DNA from: Microbacterium halimionae
GTDB lineage: Bacteria > Actinomycetota > Actinomycetes > Actinomycetales > Microbacteriaceae
Assembly: GCF_011761265.1 (NCBI RefSeq)
Contig: NZ_JAAOZB010000002.1
Span: forward strand, 1,054,001 to 1,118,000
Direction: 5' to 3'
Length of the DNA stretch: 64,000 bases
The position numbers and the translations under genes were made by a program. This document shows positions 47,118 through 55,601 of the stretch, in pieces. The notes beneath the pieces were generated by a model. It had not been told where the DNA came from and searched no databases. It saw only the letters and a program-made list of their open reading frames with translations. Every line of letters starts with the position of its first letter. Position 1 is the stretch's first letter.

Positions 47118-47762
47118 TTAGCCGCGAAGAGCCTCAGCGATAAGCGTTTCTCCGGAACCGAACCGAATCGTTCGACGGATCGTCGAATCATCTTCGAGAG
47201 AGGCGGCGAGCACAGCTGCAACATCCGCGCGGGGAACCTCGCCGTTCCCTTCCGGGTTCAGCGTGATTTTTCCGGTGCCGTCGTCGAGTGTGAGCGTGCC
47301 CGGCCCGAAAACTGTGTAGTCAAGTTCGGATGCCGTCAGGTGCTCATCTGCGGCAAGTTTCGCGTCGGCGTAGGCGAAGAAGTCGTCGTCTTCGGGAACG
47401 CCGTGATCGGGACGTGAACCAATCCACGAGACCATCAGGTACCGCTTCACGCCCGCAGCTTTCGCGGCGTCCATGGTGCGGATTGCGGCGTCTCTATCGA
47501 TGGCATATGTGCTCTCGGCAGAGCCACCGCCAGCGCCGGCAGACCATACGACAGCGTCGTGGCCCGCTATGAGATCAGCTAGCGCATCGACATCGAGTGC
47601 TGCAACATCGGCGACGTGAGGCGTTGCGCCAGTCTCCGAAACTTCTGCGGACTGTTCGGGCTTGCGGATAACAGCTGTGACTTCGTCTCCTCGCTTCGCG
47701 AGCAGGGGTGCCAAAAGCATCGAAACGCGGCCGTGGCCGCCGAAAATCAGAATTCGCGACAT
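47118..47762 (-). CDS. NAD(P)H-binding SDR-like oxidoreductase
   Basis: This 214-residue protein is an atypical short-chain dehydrogenase. The Rossmann motif is IFGGHGRVSMLLAPLL near 6-21 (a GxxGxxS type), followed by the VWSAGAGGG segment and YADAKLAADEHL, where Tyr and Lys take the usual active-site spacing. It resembles the YwnB/biliverdin reductase-B group, which have broad or unknown substrates. AAAGGAT precedes the ATG at 47762. The DUF427 gene starts 10 nt after its stop, suggesting one transcript. Confidence 0.88.
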   Translation of the reverse strand: MSRILIFGGHGRVSMLLAPLLAKRGDEVTAVIRKPEQSAEVSETGATPHVADVAALDVDALADLIAGHDAVVWSAGAGGGSAESTYAIDRDAAIRTMDAAKAAGVKRYLMVSWIGSRPDHGVPEDDDFFAYADAKLAADEHLTASELDYTVFGPGTLTLDDGTGKITLNPEGNGEVPRADVAAVLAASLEDDSTIRRTIRFGSGETLIAEALRG

Positions 47763-47857
47763 GGGTGTTTATCCTTTCGTCGTCCTCACTCCACCCTACG
47801 AACCAGCCATCGGATCAGCGGGGTGCTGGCATCTGCAGCGATCTCGTGTTACGGCCG

Positions 47858-48262
47858 CTACTCAGCCTGCTCGACAACCTCACCATCCAGGTACCACCAT
47901 CGCTCGCTCTGCCAGACGAAACGGCTCCGTTCCGTGAGAATTCCTCGCCGTCCGTGTTCGCGCCAATGCGCACGAAATGCCACATAGCCGCGGCGATCAC
48001 CCGGTTTCCCGGCCTCGACGCTGACAACATCGAGCCCTGTCCAGGTCACATCGGGGTCGAGCGCGAGGTCTGCAGGGCAAGTGCCCGGATGCCAGGACGC
48101 ACGCAGATGGTTGAGGTCACCGAGGACAAAAGCTGTGTACCTCGACCGCATAAGCGCTTCAGCTGTTGGGGCAGGTATGCCGCGAATAATCGCTCCACAG
48201 CACTCCACGAACGCAATATCACTGCCGCATGCGCACGTTTCTGCGTTTTTCACGCTCCCCAC
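47858..48262 (-). CDS. YchJ family protein (SEC-C motif)
   Basis: This 134-residue protein starts with a SEC-C-like zinc motif C-A-C ... ECC in CACGSDIAFVECCG and continues with PTAEALMRSRYTAFVLGD, HPGTCPADLALDPDVTW and YVAFRAHW, which define the YchJ (UPF0225) family, an NTF2-like fold of unknown function. The start is GTG at 48262, 26 bp from the divergent LON-type gene. No Shine-Dalgarno sequence or typical -10 box is seen at the usual places, so a GTG at 48253 remains possible. Confidence 0.88.
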   Translation of the reverse strand: MGSVKNAETCACGSDIAFVECCGAIIRGIPAPTAEALMRSRYTAFVLGDLNHLRASWHPGTCPADLALDPDVTWTGLDVVSVEAGKPGDRRGYVAFRAHWREHGRRGILTERSRFVWQSERWWYLDGEVVEQAE

Positions 48263-48288
48263 ACTCTCATGAGTGCTTGACTGGCCGC

Positions 48289-49011
48289 ATGGAGCAGGTT
48301 GCGATGTTCCCCCTGAGCACAGTGCTTATGCCGCACATGCCGCTCACTGTGCGCATATTCGAAGAACGTTATCAACGCATGCTCGGTGTACTTCTTGAGG
48401 CTGAACCCCCCACAGAGCCGCACTTTGGCGTCGTGCTTATTGAGCGCGGGCACGAAGCTGGCGGCGGGGATAGGCGTTTTCCGATCGGCACGATGGCACG
48501 CATCGACAGGGTCGTGTCGGCCGCACCAGACGATTTTGTTGTGTTCGCCCACGGCACCCACCGGGTCGACGTTGTTTCATGGCAAGAAGACGCACCATAC
48601 CCGCAAGCTCACGTGAGCCCCATCGCAGAGCTGCCGTGGAGCCCAACGCTCGAACCGCTTCGGCATGAGGCTGAACGTGTCGTTCGCCGTGTCCTCACGC
48701 GCGCAAGCGAGTTCGCCGACGTCGGATGGGATCCAGCTATCGAGCTTTCTGACGCTCCAATAGCGTCATCGTGGCAACTTGCTGGCATCGCACCCATTCC
48801 CGATGTAGACCGAATGGCGCTGCTGCGATCCGACAGCCTCGCTGAACTCCTCGCCGGCGTCATCGCGCTGACTCGAGATGCTGAGCCGGCGCTCACGGCC
48901 GCGAGCACCGATGCAGAATTTGCTGATGCGATCGCTCAGCTCCTTGCCGAACCCGGTGACCAGATCGATAAAGACGACCGCGACGACGATCCTGACGAGA
49001 GCAAGTCGTAG
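48289..49011 (+). CDS. LON peptidase substrate-binding domain protein
   Basis: This protein of about 240 residues carries only the N-terminal LON domain, as shown by MFPLSTVLMPHMPLTVRIFEERYQRM and FGVVLIERGHEAGGGD. The ATPase and protease domains are absent. Such proteins bind peptides or act as adaptors, and their role is not known. The C-terminus is strongly acidic. The start is unclear: ATG 48289 has TTGACT 6 nt upstream, while ATG 48304 has GGAG-AGG close by and begins MFPLSTV, which also fits the family. Confidence 0.86.
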   Translation: MEQVAMFPLSTVLMPHMPLTVRIFEERYQRMLGVLLEAEPPTEPHFGVVLIERGHEAGGGDRRFPIGTMARIDRVVSAAPDDFVVFAHGTHRVDVVSWQEDAPYPQAHVSPIAELPWSPTLEPLRHEAERVVRRVLTRASEFADVGWDPAIELSDAPIASSWQLAGIAPIPDVDRMALLRSDSLAELLAGVIALTRDAEPALTAASTDAEFADAIAQLLAEPGDQIDKDDRDDDPDESKS

Positions 49012-49048
49012 CCGCGCGCGTGCACGCGCGCTGGCGGTCTCCCCCGTC

Positions 49049-49054
49049 TAGTCT
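49049..49054 (+). promoter_or_regulatory. Leaderless-type -10 box (TAGTCT) of the 49062 gene
   Basis: TAGTCT is followed by TGGTCGA (7 nt) and the GTG at 49062. Confidence 0.5.
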
Positions 49055-49061
49055 TGGTCGA

Positions 49062-49541
49062 GTGTCAGCTACGTCGCTTCGAATCATCACCCCACGAGGA
49101 AAGCTCGTGATCATCGCTGCGGTGTGCTCGCTCTTCGCAGCAATGGGGGTTGTCACCGTTGCGCTCAGCCCAGAGACGATGCTGAACCTCATCATTGGAG
49201 TCGCTGCGGTCGGCTTCTTCGGTATCGGAGGTGGCATTTCCCTTATATCGCTGTGGCGCCGAAGTCTGCTTCTCGAAGCAGATGCCGACGGCATCCGCTT
49301 CTCGCATCGCACCTTGATCGAGTGGAGTGGTGTTGAGCGTGTGGGCTCAACGTCCTCGCAACTCGGCATCCGGCTGCGAAACCCTGACTCCCTCATCGCG
49401 CAGGATCCACGAGGGTTTTCACGAGACGAGCTTCGCGAGAATCGCCGCAGTTCTGGCGGTTGGGATCTCGTTTTCGCAGATAACCTGCTCGATAGAAGCC
49501 CAGCGGATGCTGCAGCCGCCATCAACGCGCAACGCCCCTAG
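49062..49541 (+). CDS. Small membrane protein with PH-like domain, unknown function
   Basis: This 159-residue protein has two membrane helices, at about 14-35 and 42-64, followed by a soluble part with LLLEADADGIRFSHRTLIEWSGVERV, which resembles bacterial PH-like or STM3941-type domains (weak recognition). The GTG at 49062 is chosen because TAGTCT lies 7 nt upstream. Two bases separate its stop from the FUSC gene, so the two are probably one transcript. Confidence 0.75.
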   Translation: MSATSLRIITPRGKLVIIAAVCSLFAAMGVVTVALSPETMLNLIIGVAAVGFFGIGGGISLISLWRRSLLLEADADGIRFSHRTLIEWSGVERVGSTSSQLGIRLRNPDSLIAQDPRGFSRDELRENRRSSGGWDLVFADNLLDRSPADAAAAINAQRP

Positions 49542-49543
49542 CC

Positions 49544-50620
49544 ATGCAAATCACACGTCGGGTCACTGATCGCCTCAACACAGCAATCCGCGCCCCGCGT
49601 CGTACTCCGCTGCTGCAGGTCTTGAAGTCAGCTATCGCGACAATTGCCGCCTGGTTGACGGCATCGTTGGTGTTCCCCGACGCCACACCAGTCTTTGCCG
49701 CAATCGCCGCCCTCCTGGTGGTGCAGCCAAGCCTCAACCAATCTTTGGCAAAGGCGCTCGAGCGCAGCGCGGGGGTCATCGCAGGCGTCGCCGTCGCGTC
49801 AGGGCTCGGAATCCTATTTGGCGAATCGACGTGGGTTGTCGTCCTCGCAATCGCGCTGGGGCTGCTCATCGCGTGGGCGCTCAAGATGACTGCGGCGACG
49901 GCGAATCAGGTCGCGATCAGCGCGATTCTCGTTATCGCCCTCGGACAAACAACGCCCGGCTATGCCATAGACCGAGTGCTGGAAACAATTCTCGGTGCGG
50001 CGATCGGAGTGATCGCGAACCTTGCGATCGTCCCACCTCTTGCCCTCCAGCCTGCGCGCGAGCGAATCGACGCGCTCGGGAATGAAATCGCGCAGACTCT
50101 CGATCGTCTAGCTGATGCACTAACGACAGAGCACACGCGATCAAATCTCGAGGAACTTCTCCTCACTGCCCGGTTACTTCGGCCGATGCAACAGGGCGCT
50201 CAAACTGCTATCGATGTCAGTGTTGATTCGCTCACGCTCAATCCGCGTGCGCGCGCACACCGCCACGAGCTTCGTGAGCTCAACGCTCAGTTGGAGTACT
50301 TCACTCCGATCGTGAATCAAGTCGTTGGCATGGCGCGAGCCGTATACGACAGGTACGACTCAAGCGTCATCGTCGAACCCGCCGCGCGCGCTATCGCAGA
50401 CCAGCTCCGTCGTGCCGCGCACGACGTTCGCCTCATACAGAGTTCGTCAGATGTCGCTGCGCGCGATAGCGGCGAGGAAAAGATTCAGCAAAGCACTGCA
50501 GAAATTCCGGCCCTCACTACCCCGTTGACTATTCTCATGCCGTCATCCGAAAACTGGATTCTGATCGGGGCACTCATGGAAGATTTGCGGCGCATTCACG
50601 AAACGCTTAGCGATCGATAA
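49544..50620 (+). CDS. FUSC family membrane protein
   Basis: This 358-residue protein has about six N-terminal membrane helices (about 25-165) with PVFAAIAALLVVQPSLNQSLAKALERSAGVIAGV, typical of the FUSC/aromatic acid exporter type, and a helical cytoplasmic C-terminal half. Family members export aromatic acids or other anions, but the substrate here is unknown. It is likely translated from the same message as the small membrane protein upstream. It converges on the zinc-finger gene with 2 nt between stops and no clear terminator. Confidence 0.87.
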   Translation: MQITRRVTDRLNTAIRAPRRTPLLQVLKSAIATIAAWLTASLVFPDATPVFAAIAALLVVQPSLNQSLAKALERSAGVIAGVAVASGLGILFGESTWVVVLAIALGLLIAWALKMTAATANQVAISAILVIALGQTTPGYAIDRVLETILGAAIGVIANLAIVPPLALQPARERIDALGNEIAQTLDRLADALTTEHTRSNLEELLLTARLLRPMQQGAQTAIDVSVDSLTLNPRARAHRHELRELNAQLEYFTPIVNQVVGMARAVYDRYDSSVIVEPAARAIADQLRRAAHDVRLIQSSSDVAARDSGEEKIQQSTAEIPALTTPLTILMPSSENWILIGALMEDLRRIHETLSDR

Positions 50621-50622
50621 CG

Positions 50623-51006
50623 TCAGCTCGCGCAACTCACACACTGAGTCGCGAACGGGCGCACTGCGAGACGATCCGCGGGAATAGGACGACCGCACGT
50701 TTCACAGATTCCATAGAGGCCCGAACTCAATCGTTCTAATGCACGAGAGATCGCGGCGGCTTCGTCTGCCTCGGCGCCCCGGATTGCTTCGAGTCTCGAC
50801 CACTCCGCCGACAACGTTGAACCTTCTGGGTCGTGCTCGTCGTCGGCGACGTCTTCGCCGCGCGCGGCTCGTAGAGCGTGGGCGTCCGCCCCGTGCTCTC
50901 GAATACGCGCACTTAATTCACGCTGACGGCTGAGAAGCAGCGCGGCAAAGTCGACGGGCTCGCCGTCGGGAGTGTTGCCATCGAAATTATTCGCTCGAGT
51001 GGTCAT
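50623..51006 (-). CDS. DksA/TraR-type zinc finger protein
   Basis: This 127-residue protein has a helical N-terminal part and a C-terminal C4 zinc finger, ICETCGRPI...CVSC, of the DksA/TraR family, which includes regulators acting in the secondary channel of RNA polymerase. The acidic coiled-coil tip DxxDA of true DksA is not evident, so transcriptional activity is uncertain. The ATG at 51006 was chosen over a longer frame. TAGCAC lies 7 nt upstream but lacks the final T of the usual -10 pattern. It follows the lipoprotein gene after 10 nt and may be co-transcribed with it. Confidence 0.88.
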   Translation of the reverse strand: MTTRANNFDGNTPDGEPVDFAALLLSRQRELSARIREHGADAHALRAARGEDVADDEHDPEGSTLSAEWSRLEAIRGAEADEAAAISRALERLSSGLYGICETCGRPIPADRLAVRPFATQCVSCAS

Positions 51007-51016
51007 ACTCGCGGTG

Positions 51017-51400
51017 CTACGAGCGTGGTGACACCACAACAGTGAATTCGAGGGGCTGGATTCCACCGTCATCGTTCGTGAGCGTCACGCTTGACTCGCC
51101 GGTTGCAAGAGCCGATACGCCCGGGTTGAACGTGGTGCCATCCTGCTCATACCCCGCGACGAACTCGGCGACTTCTTCATCGGCGACTTCTCCGGTATAG
51201 CTATCGACTGCAAGATCACCCGTGTTGATGTTCAACACCTGACCCACGACGAGATCGACCGTCTTGCCCTGCAGATCGCCAGCATCCATTGTGATTGGCG
51301 CGATGACGTCGCCCGGCTCATCCGACGATGTCGAGCAACCGGAAAGGCCAACGCCTGCCACGACAAGCACGGCGGCGACAACAAACTTGGAGATTTTCAC
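51017..51400 (-). CDS. Small lipoprotein, unknown function
   Basis: This 127-residue protein has a lipoprotein signal peptide with a basic start, a hydrophobic core AAVLVVAGVG and lipobox L19-S-G-C22, followed by a linker rich in Ser, Asp and Glu. The mature part is beta-rich (VDLVVGQVLNINTGDL, LATGESSVTLTND) and suggests an Ig-like or inhibitor-like fold, but no family is recognised. The GTG at 51400 is preferred over TTG 51403 because CATACT lies exactly 6 nt upstream. Confidence 0.8.
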   Translation of the reverse strand: MKISKFVVAAVLVVAGVGLSGCSTSSDEPGDVIAPITMDAGDLQGKTVDLVVGQVLNINTGDLAVDSYTGEVADEEVAEFVAGYEQDGTTFNPGVSALATGESSVTLTNDDGGIQPLEFTVVVSPRS

Positions 51401-51406
51401 CAAGTC

Positions 51407-51412
51407 AGTATG
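51407..51412 (-). promoter_or_regulatory. Leaderless-type -10 box (CATACT) of the lipoprotein gene
   Basis: CATACT is followed by GACTTG (6 nt) and the GTG at 51400, and decides that start over the TTG at 51403. Confidence 0.5.
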
Positions 51413-51435
51413 ACATCGCCAACGTGCCGACAGGG

Positions 51436-52035
51436 TTACGAATCGGTGTCAACCGCGCCGCGAGCGTTGTACACGAGAACGTCGGCTTCGCCGTAGGCGC
51501 GATAAACCTCGAGAGCCGCCTCATGTCCGACGCCGATCGTGACGCGAATTCCTCGGCGCTCGAACTGCTCAGCCCAATCGTCTACGACGGGTCCTTCATC
51601 GAAACCGGTCAGTTCCTCAAGAAGCGGGCCTTCACCAGCAACCACCAAGGAACGGATGCCGCTCCACATCGTCGCGCCGTAGCACATGACACACGGACGC
51701 CAATTGACAACCAGCTCGAGGTCGGCTCCGTCCGCACCCAGGTCCCAGCGCCCGAGGCGTGTCTGGGCCAAGCTCAGCGCTGTGACCTCCGCGTGAGCGG
51801 AACTCAGCCCCGAGCTCAGCACAACATTCACGCCGACAGCGACGATCTCGTCGGTCGCGTTATTCACCACGATCGCAGCGAAGGGGCCGCCGTTGCCCGC
51901 TCGCCAATTGCGATCAGCGAGCTCGTTCACCAGCGCCATTCGTGCTTCGCCGCTCGGGAGCGACTGCGGCAGGGTTTCAAGATCTGCCAGAAGCCATTCG
52001 GGTAGCGCGGCTTGATAGGAGGTTGCGAAAGTCAT
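51436..52035 (-). CDS. Nucleoside deaminase (CDA superfamily)
   Basis: This 199-residue protein belongs to the zinc-dependent cytidine/deoxycytidylate deaminase superfamily. The zinc site is formed by AHAEVTAL (His and catalytic Glu) and PCVMC. It is closest in pattern to guanine and related nucleoside deaminases, given the extra helical C-terminal part with EVYRAYGEADVLVYN, but the substrate is not certain; a tRNA adenosine deaminase is usually shorter. The ATG at 52035 was chosen because the upstream 104 residues of the frame are meaningless. It is divergent from the exonuclease gene. Confidence 0.88.
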   Translation of the reverse strand: MTFATSYQAALPEWLLADLETLPQSLPSGEARMALVNELADRNWRAGNGGPFAAIVVNNATDEIVAVGVNVVLSSGLSSAHAEVTALSLAQTRLGRWDLGADGADLELVVNWRPCVMCYGATMWSGIRSLVVAGEGPLLEELTGFDEGPVVDDWAEQFERRGIRVTIGVGHEAALEVYRAYGEADVLVYNARGAVDTDS

Positions 52036-52101
52036 GAATCCATTGTGCCGACGGAATGTTTCGCCAAATCGCTTTCCCTCGCCAGCGTGCACCCGCCGTG
52101 C

Positions 52102-52107
52102 CAAAAT
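52102..52107 (+). promoter_or_regulatory. Possible leaderless -10 box (CAAAAT) of the exonuclease gene
   Basis: CAAAAT is followed by AACCGT (6 nt) and the GTG at 52114. It keeps only part of the TANNNT pattern, so the call is weaker. Confidence 0.35.
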
Positions 52108-52113
52108 AACCGT

Positions 52114-53037
52114 GTGAATCCCCGACTCATGCTGCTCGACACTGCATCGTTGTACTTTCGCGCGTTCTACGGGGTTCCCGATACTGTGCGGTCTCCCGAC
52201 GGTGTTCCCGTCAACGCAGCACGAGGGCTGCTCGATATCATCACGAAGCTCGTGACCGTCTATGAGCCCACCCATATCGTGGCGTGTTGGGATGACGATT
52301 GGAGACCGCAGTGGCGGGTCGATCTGGTGCCGTCCTACAAGGCTCATCGCGTGGCCGAGATCGTAGCGACCGGACCCGACGTCGAAGAGGTCCCTGATTC
52401 CCTGGAGGCACAGCTCCCCCTTATTCGTGATGCTCTCGCGGTTGTCGGTATCGCAGTACTCGGAGCTCCCGGGTACGAAGCAGATGACGTCATTGGAACC
52501 CTCGCGAGTTCAGCGGAAATCCCCGTCGATATCGTCACAGGCGACCGTGACCTTTTTCAGCTGATAGACGACGTTCGTGACATTCGCGTCATATACACAG
52601 CCAAAGGTATGAGCCACCTCGAAGTCATGACAGAACAAACTCTGCGCGACAAGTACGGGGTCACCGGGGCACAGTACGCCGACTTCGCAACACTGCGGGG
52701 TGATTCGTCCGATGGGCTGCCGGGGGTGCGAGGCGTCGGAGACAAGACCGCGGCAGCACTCCTCAGCGCGCACGGAGATCTAGCAGGCGTCATTTCTGAA
52801 GCGGATCATGGCGATGCACTGAGCCCGAATCTGCAAGCGAAGATTCGGGATGCGGCGGAATACCTCGCTGTAGCACCTCAGGTGGTCGCAGTCGCGCGCG
52901 ACGTACCACTCACAGTGCTCGACACCGCACTGCAGTCGCTCACACCAGAAGAAATGGTGGATGCTGAGCGCCTCGCGAGCCAATGGGGACTCGGTGCCGC
53001 AATCACCCGGCTGACCGACGCTCTCACCCGCTATTGA
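52114..53037 (+). CDS. 5'-3' exonuclease (FEN/Pol I N-terminal family)
   Basis: This 307-residue protein is a stand-alone 5'-3' exonuclease domain like the N-terminus of DNA polymerase I. The acidic metal sites are present: LLDTASLYFRAFYG near 6, WDDDW near 54, YEADDVIG, VTGDRDLFQL and GDSSDGLPGVRGVGDKTAA with its helix-hairpin-helix. It may remove RNA primers or flaps. GTG 52114 is chosen, with ATG 52129 as an alternative. Its stop overlaps that of the convergent MFS gene by 7 bp. Confidence 0.92.
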   Translation: MNPRLMLLDTASLYFRAFYGVPDTVRSPDGVPVNAARGLLDIITKLVTVYEPTHIVACWDDDWRPQWRVDLVPSYKAHRVAEIVATGPDVEEVPDSLEAQLPLIRDALAVVGIAVLGAPGYEADDVIGTLASSAEIPVDIVTGDRDLFQLIDDVRDIRVIYTAKGMSHLEVMTEQTLRDKYGVTGAQYADFATLRGDSSDGLPGVRGVGDKTAAALLSAHGDLAGVISEADHGDALSPNLQAKIRDAAEYLAVAPQVVAVARDVPLTVLDTALQSLTPEEMVDAERLASQWGLGAAITRLTDALTRY

Positions 53038-54326
53038 TTGGCCTTCATCACCGGATTGCGGCCACGGCGAGACGCCGAGATCAGGGCAGCCAGGAGAGCA
53101 AAAGCATAGAGAGATGCAAGCACGATCAGCAGTGACTCTCCCGCCGCCCAGCCCCCGGTAGCTTCATGGAGAGCTCCCACCACGGGGGCGCCCACGGCGC
53201 CCACGGCGTAGCCGCCGCCTTGAACGAATGCTGACATGCCAGCGGCCTCCCGATCAGAGCGCGACACAGCCACCAAGACGGTGAAGATAACGACGAAGCC
53301 TCCCGAGTGCGCGATAGCTCCAAATATCAACCACACCCAGGTGAGACCCGGCAGGGCAAGCATTCCGATAGTGAGCAAGAGCCAGCACACACAAATGACG
53401 CTCGCTGGCACCCAGTGTGGCGCAAACCTGCCGAGGATCGGCACGACGAATGCCCCGAGAATTCCCATCCCTTGAAAAAGGGATGCAAGCGCGCCGGCGC
53501 CCACGCGGTCAAGACCGAGCTCATCCGCGGTGATAGAAGGTAGCCAGGTCGAAAACGCGTAATAGATGGTGGTCTGACAGCTGAACGTTGCTAGCAGCAG
53601 CCAGGCAGTCGGGTTTCGAAAAACAGAACGGGATTTCGTGACCACCGGCAGCGGGCCTGTGACAGTTGCTGGATCAATTCCCCCGGTATTCGAGTCATCC
53701 GAGCTGACACCTGAATATCTCTCACCGGAAAGATTGCCACTTGCGCGGATTCGCCGTAGGTGAACGCCCCATAGAAACAGACCGATGACGGTAATGAAAC
53801 CCCAGAACACAAGTGCCCATGACCAGCCGACGACATCTGCCAGTGGTGCTGTGAGAAGTGACGTGAGCAGCGAACCGGCGTTGAGAGTCGCAACGTATGC
53901 AGCTGTGATCATTCCGACGCGTGGCCCCGGCACATCCCGTCGAATAATCACTGGGATGACGACGTTACCGAGCGTGATGGCCGCCCCGATGACCAGCATG
54001 CCGGTGAGCATCCACCCGAATCCGGGCAGTGCCCGGATGAGAGTTCCAGCCAACACTCCGGAAAGTGACAATAGAAGTGCTCGCTCTGCGCCAGAGCGTC
54101 GAATCACAATCGCGGCGATCGGCGTCAGTAACGCAAACATCAAGACCGGTGCTGTCGTCAGCAAGCCGACACTTGCTGAGCCGAGACCTAAATCCCGCTC
54201 GATGTCACGCAGAACGGGTGTTGGCGCAACGATTGGCCCTCGCAGACTCAACGCAGCGACAAGCACACCTGCGATCACGAGCCACGGGATACCCCGAGAC
54301 GCCACCGAACGGACAGACGAGGTCAT
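53031..54326 (-). CDS. MFS transporter, CynX/NimT-type
   Basis: This 431-residue protein has 12 hydrophobic segments and the family start SLRGPIVAPTPVLRDIERDLGLG seen in the cyanate/nitroimidazole (CynX/NimT) group. A polar loop of about 35 residues rich in Ser and Asp lies between the two halves. The substrate is unknown. Its ATG has TAGACT exactly 6 nt upstream and no Shine-Dalgarno sequence. It follows trpD on the same strand after about 30 nt, but the -10 box between them argues for a separate transcript. Confidence 0.88.
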   Translation of the reverse strand: MTSSVRSVASRGIPWLVIAGVLVAALSLRGPIVAPTPVLRDIERDLGLGSASVGLLTTAPVLMFALLTPIAAIVIRRSGAERALLLSLSGVLAGTLIRALPGFGWMLTGMLVIGAAITLGNVVIPVIIRRDVPGPRVGMITAAYVATLNAGSLLTSLLTAPLADVVGWSWALVFWGFITVIGLFLWGVHLRRIRASGNLSGERYSGVSSDDSNTGGIDPATVTGPLPVVTKSRSVFRNPTAWLLLATFSCQTTIYYAFSTWLPSITADELGLDRVGAGALASLFQGMGILGAFVVPILGRFAPHWVPASVICVCWLLLTIGMLALPGLTWVWLIFGAIAHSGGFVVIFTVLVAVSRSDREAAGMSAFVQGGGYAVGAVGAPVVGALHEATGGWAAGESLLIVLASLYAFALLAALISASRRGRNPVMKANQ

Positions 54327-54332
54327 CGTCTC

Positions 54333-54338
54333 AGTCTA
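54333..54338 (-). promoter_or_regulatory. Leaderless-type -10 box (TAGACT) of the CynX-type MFS gene
   Basis: TAGACT is followed by GAGACG (6 nt) and the ATG of the transporter. Confidence 0.6.
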
Positions 54339-54357
54339 AGAACTCAACTGCCTCGGC

Positions 54358-55419
54358 TCACACCGACAGGGACCGCGTGGTTTCGACCCACTCGTCGAGC
54401 TTTGCAGCGGCGTCGCCGTCGTCGATTGTTCGAGCGGCGAGATCTTTAGCTTCACGAAGTCGCTCAAGAATGGGGCGTTGAACCTGAGAGGCATCCTGCG
54501 AGAGCCGATAAGCCACGATGCCTGCGGCCGCGTTGAGGAGAACGATGTCGCGCACTGCCCCCCTCTTCCCTCCAACCGTCTCTCGCACGATTGTTGCGTT
54601 GAGGCGCGGCTCGCCGCCAATCAAATCTTCGATGCGCGCCAGCGGTATATCCAGATCGCGCGGGTCAATATCGTGCTCATGAATGTCGCCGCGGCTCACT
54701 TCCCAGATGCGAGAGTGGCCGGTGGTTGTGAGCTCGTCAAGACCGTCATCCCCACGGAACACCAACGCGGTCGCGCCCCGGGTGCGGAAAACTCCGGTAA
54801 TCAGCGGAACGCGGTCAAGCTGAGCGACGCCGACTGCGTTTGCTTCGGCCCGAGCCGGATTGCACAGAGGACCCAGGAAGTTGAAAACGGTCGGAACCCC
54901 CAACTCGACACGCGTAGGCCCAGCGTGGCGAAATCCGGGATGAAAAGCGGAGGCGAACGCGAACGTGATTCCGGTTCGTTCCAGCGTTTTTGCGACCGCA
55001 TCCGGAGCCAGAGTCAGATCAATGCCCAGAGCCGCAAGGACATCAGACGAACCTGACTTCGAGCTCGCGGCCTTGTTACCGTGCTTCACGACCGGGATGC
55101 CTGCCGCAGCAGCAACGATCGCAGCCATGGTGGAGATATTCACCGTTCCGAACCGGTCTCCACCCGTTCCGACGATGTCAAGAACGTGCGAGTCGACCGA
55201 AAGCGGAAGCGCCGCTTCAAGGATCGCGTCACGAAACCCAACGATCTCATCGACTGTCTCGCCCTTGGCACGCAGCGCGACGAGAAACCCGGCGAGCTGA
55301 GAGGGTGTGGCGTCACCAGCCATTACGGATCGCATCGCCCACGTCGACTCCGAAACGCTGAGGTCATCACCGTCGAGAAGTGAAGTGAGAATTCCGGGCC
55401 AAGAATAAAGCTCAGTCAT
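54358..55419 (-). CDS. trpD: Anthranilate phosphoribosyltransferase
   Basis: TrpD joins anthranilate to phosphoribosyl diphosphate in tryptophan synthesis. The 353-residue protein has the GTGGDRFGTVNIST motif near 84-97 and the KHGNKAASSKSGSSD segment that bind the phosphoribosyl donor, and HPGFRHAGPTRVELGVPTVFN in the substrate region. The other trp genes are not in the window, so trpD is separated from them, as in several actinobacteria (recalled). The ATG at 55419 was taken because AGGA lies about 10 nt upstream; ATG 55425 is too close. Confidence 0.95.
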   Translation of the reverse strand: MTELYSWPGILTSLLDGDDLSVSESTWAMRSVMAGDATPSQLAGFLVALRAKGETVDEIVGFRDAILEAALPLSVDSHVLDIVGTGGDRFGTVNISTMAAIVAAAAGIPVVKHGNKAASSKSGSSDVLAALGIDLTLAPDAVAKTLERTGITFAFASAFHPGFRHAGPTRVELGVPTVFNFLGPLCNPARAEANAVGVAQLDRVPLITGVFRTRGATALVFRGDDGLDELTTTGHSRIWEVSRGDIHEHDIDPRDLDIPLARIEDLIGGEPRLNATIVRETVGGKRGAVRDIVLLNAAAGIVAYRLSQDASQVQRPILERLREAKDLAARTIDDGDAAAKLDEWVETTRSLSV

Positions 55420-55589
55420 GAGCATTGATCCTACTCAGCGTGAAAAAATCCTCCGACACATTTGGCACCGCCTCGAAGCCGCGTTCTCAGCGGCATGAAG
55501 CAAGTTCATGGGTAGCTCTTAGGCGATCGTAAGTGCGCAGCACGGGTAAATCGGAGGTCGAGGTGCGAGACTCGGTCCCGAACTTCGGT

Positions 55590-55595
55590 CATAAT
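55590..55595 (+). promoter_or_regulatory. Leaderless-type -10 box (CATAAT) of ctaE
   Basis: CATAAT (5 of 6 to TATAAT) is followed by AAGAAT (6 nt) and the GTG of ctaE; no Shine-Dalgarno sequence is seen. Confidence 0.6.
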
Positions 55596-55601
55596 AAGAA
55601 T

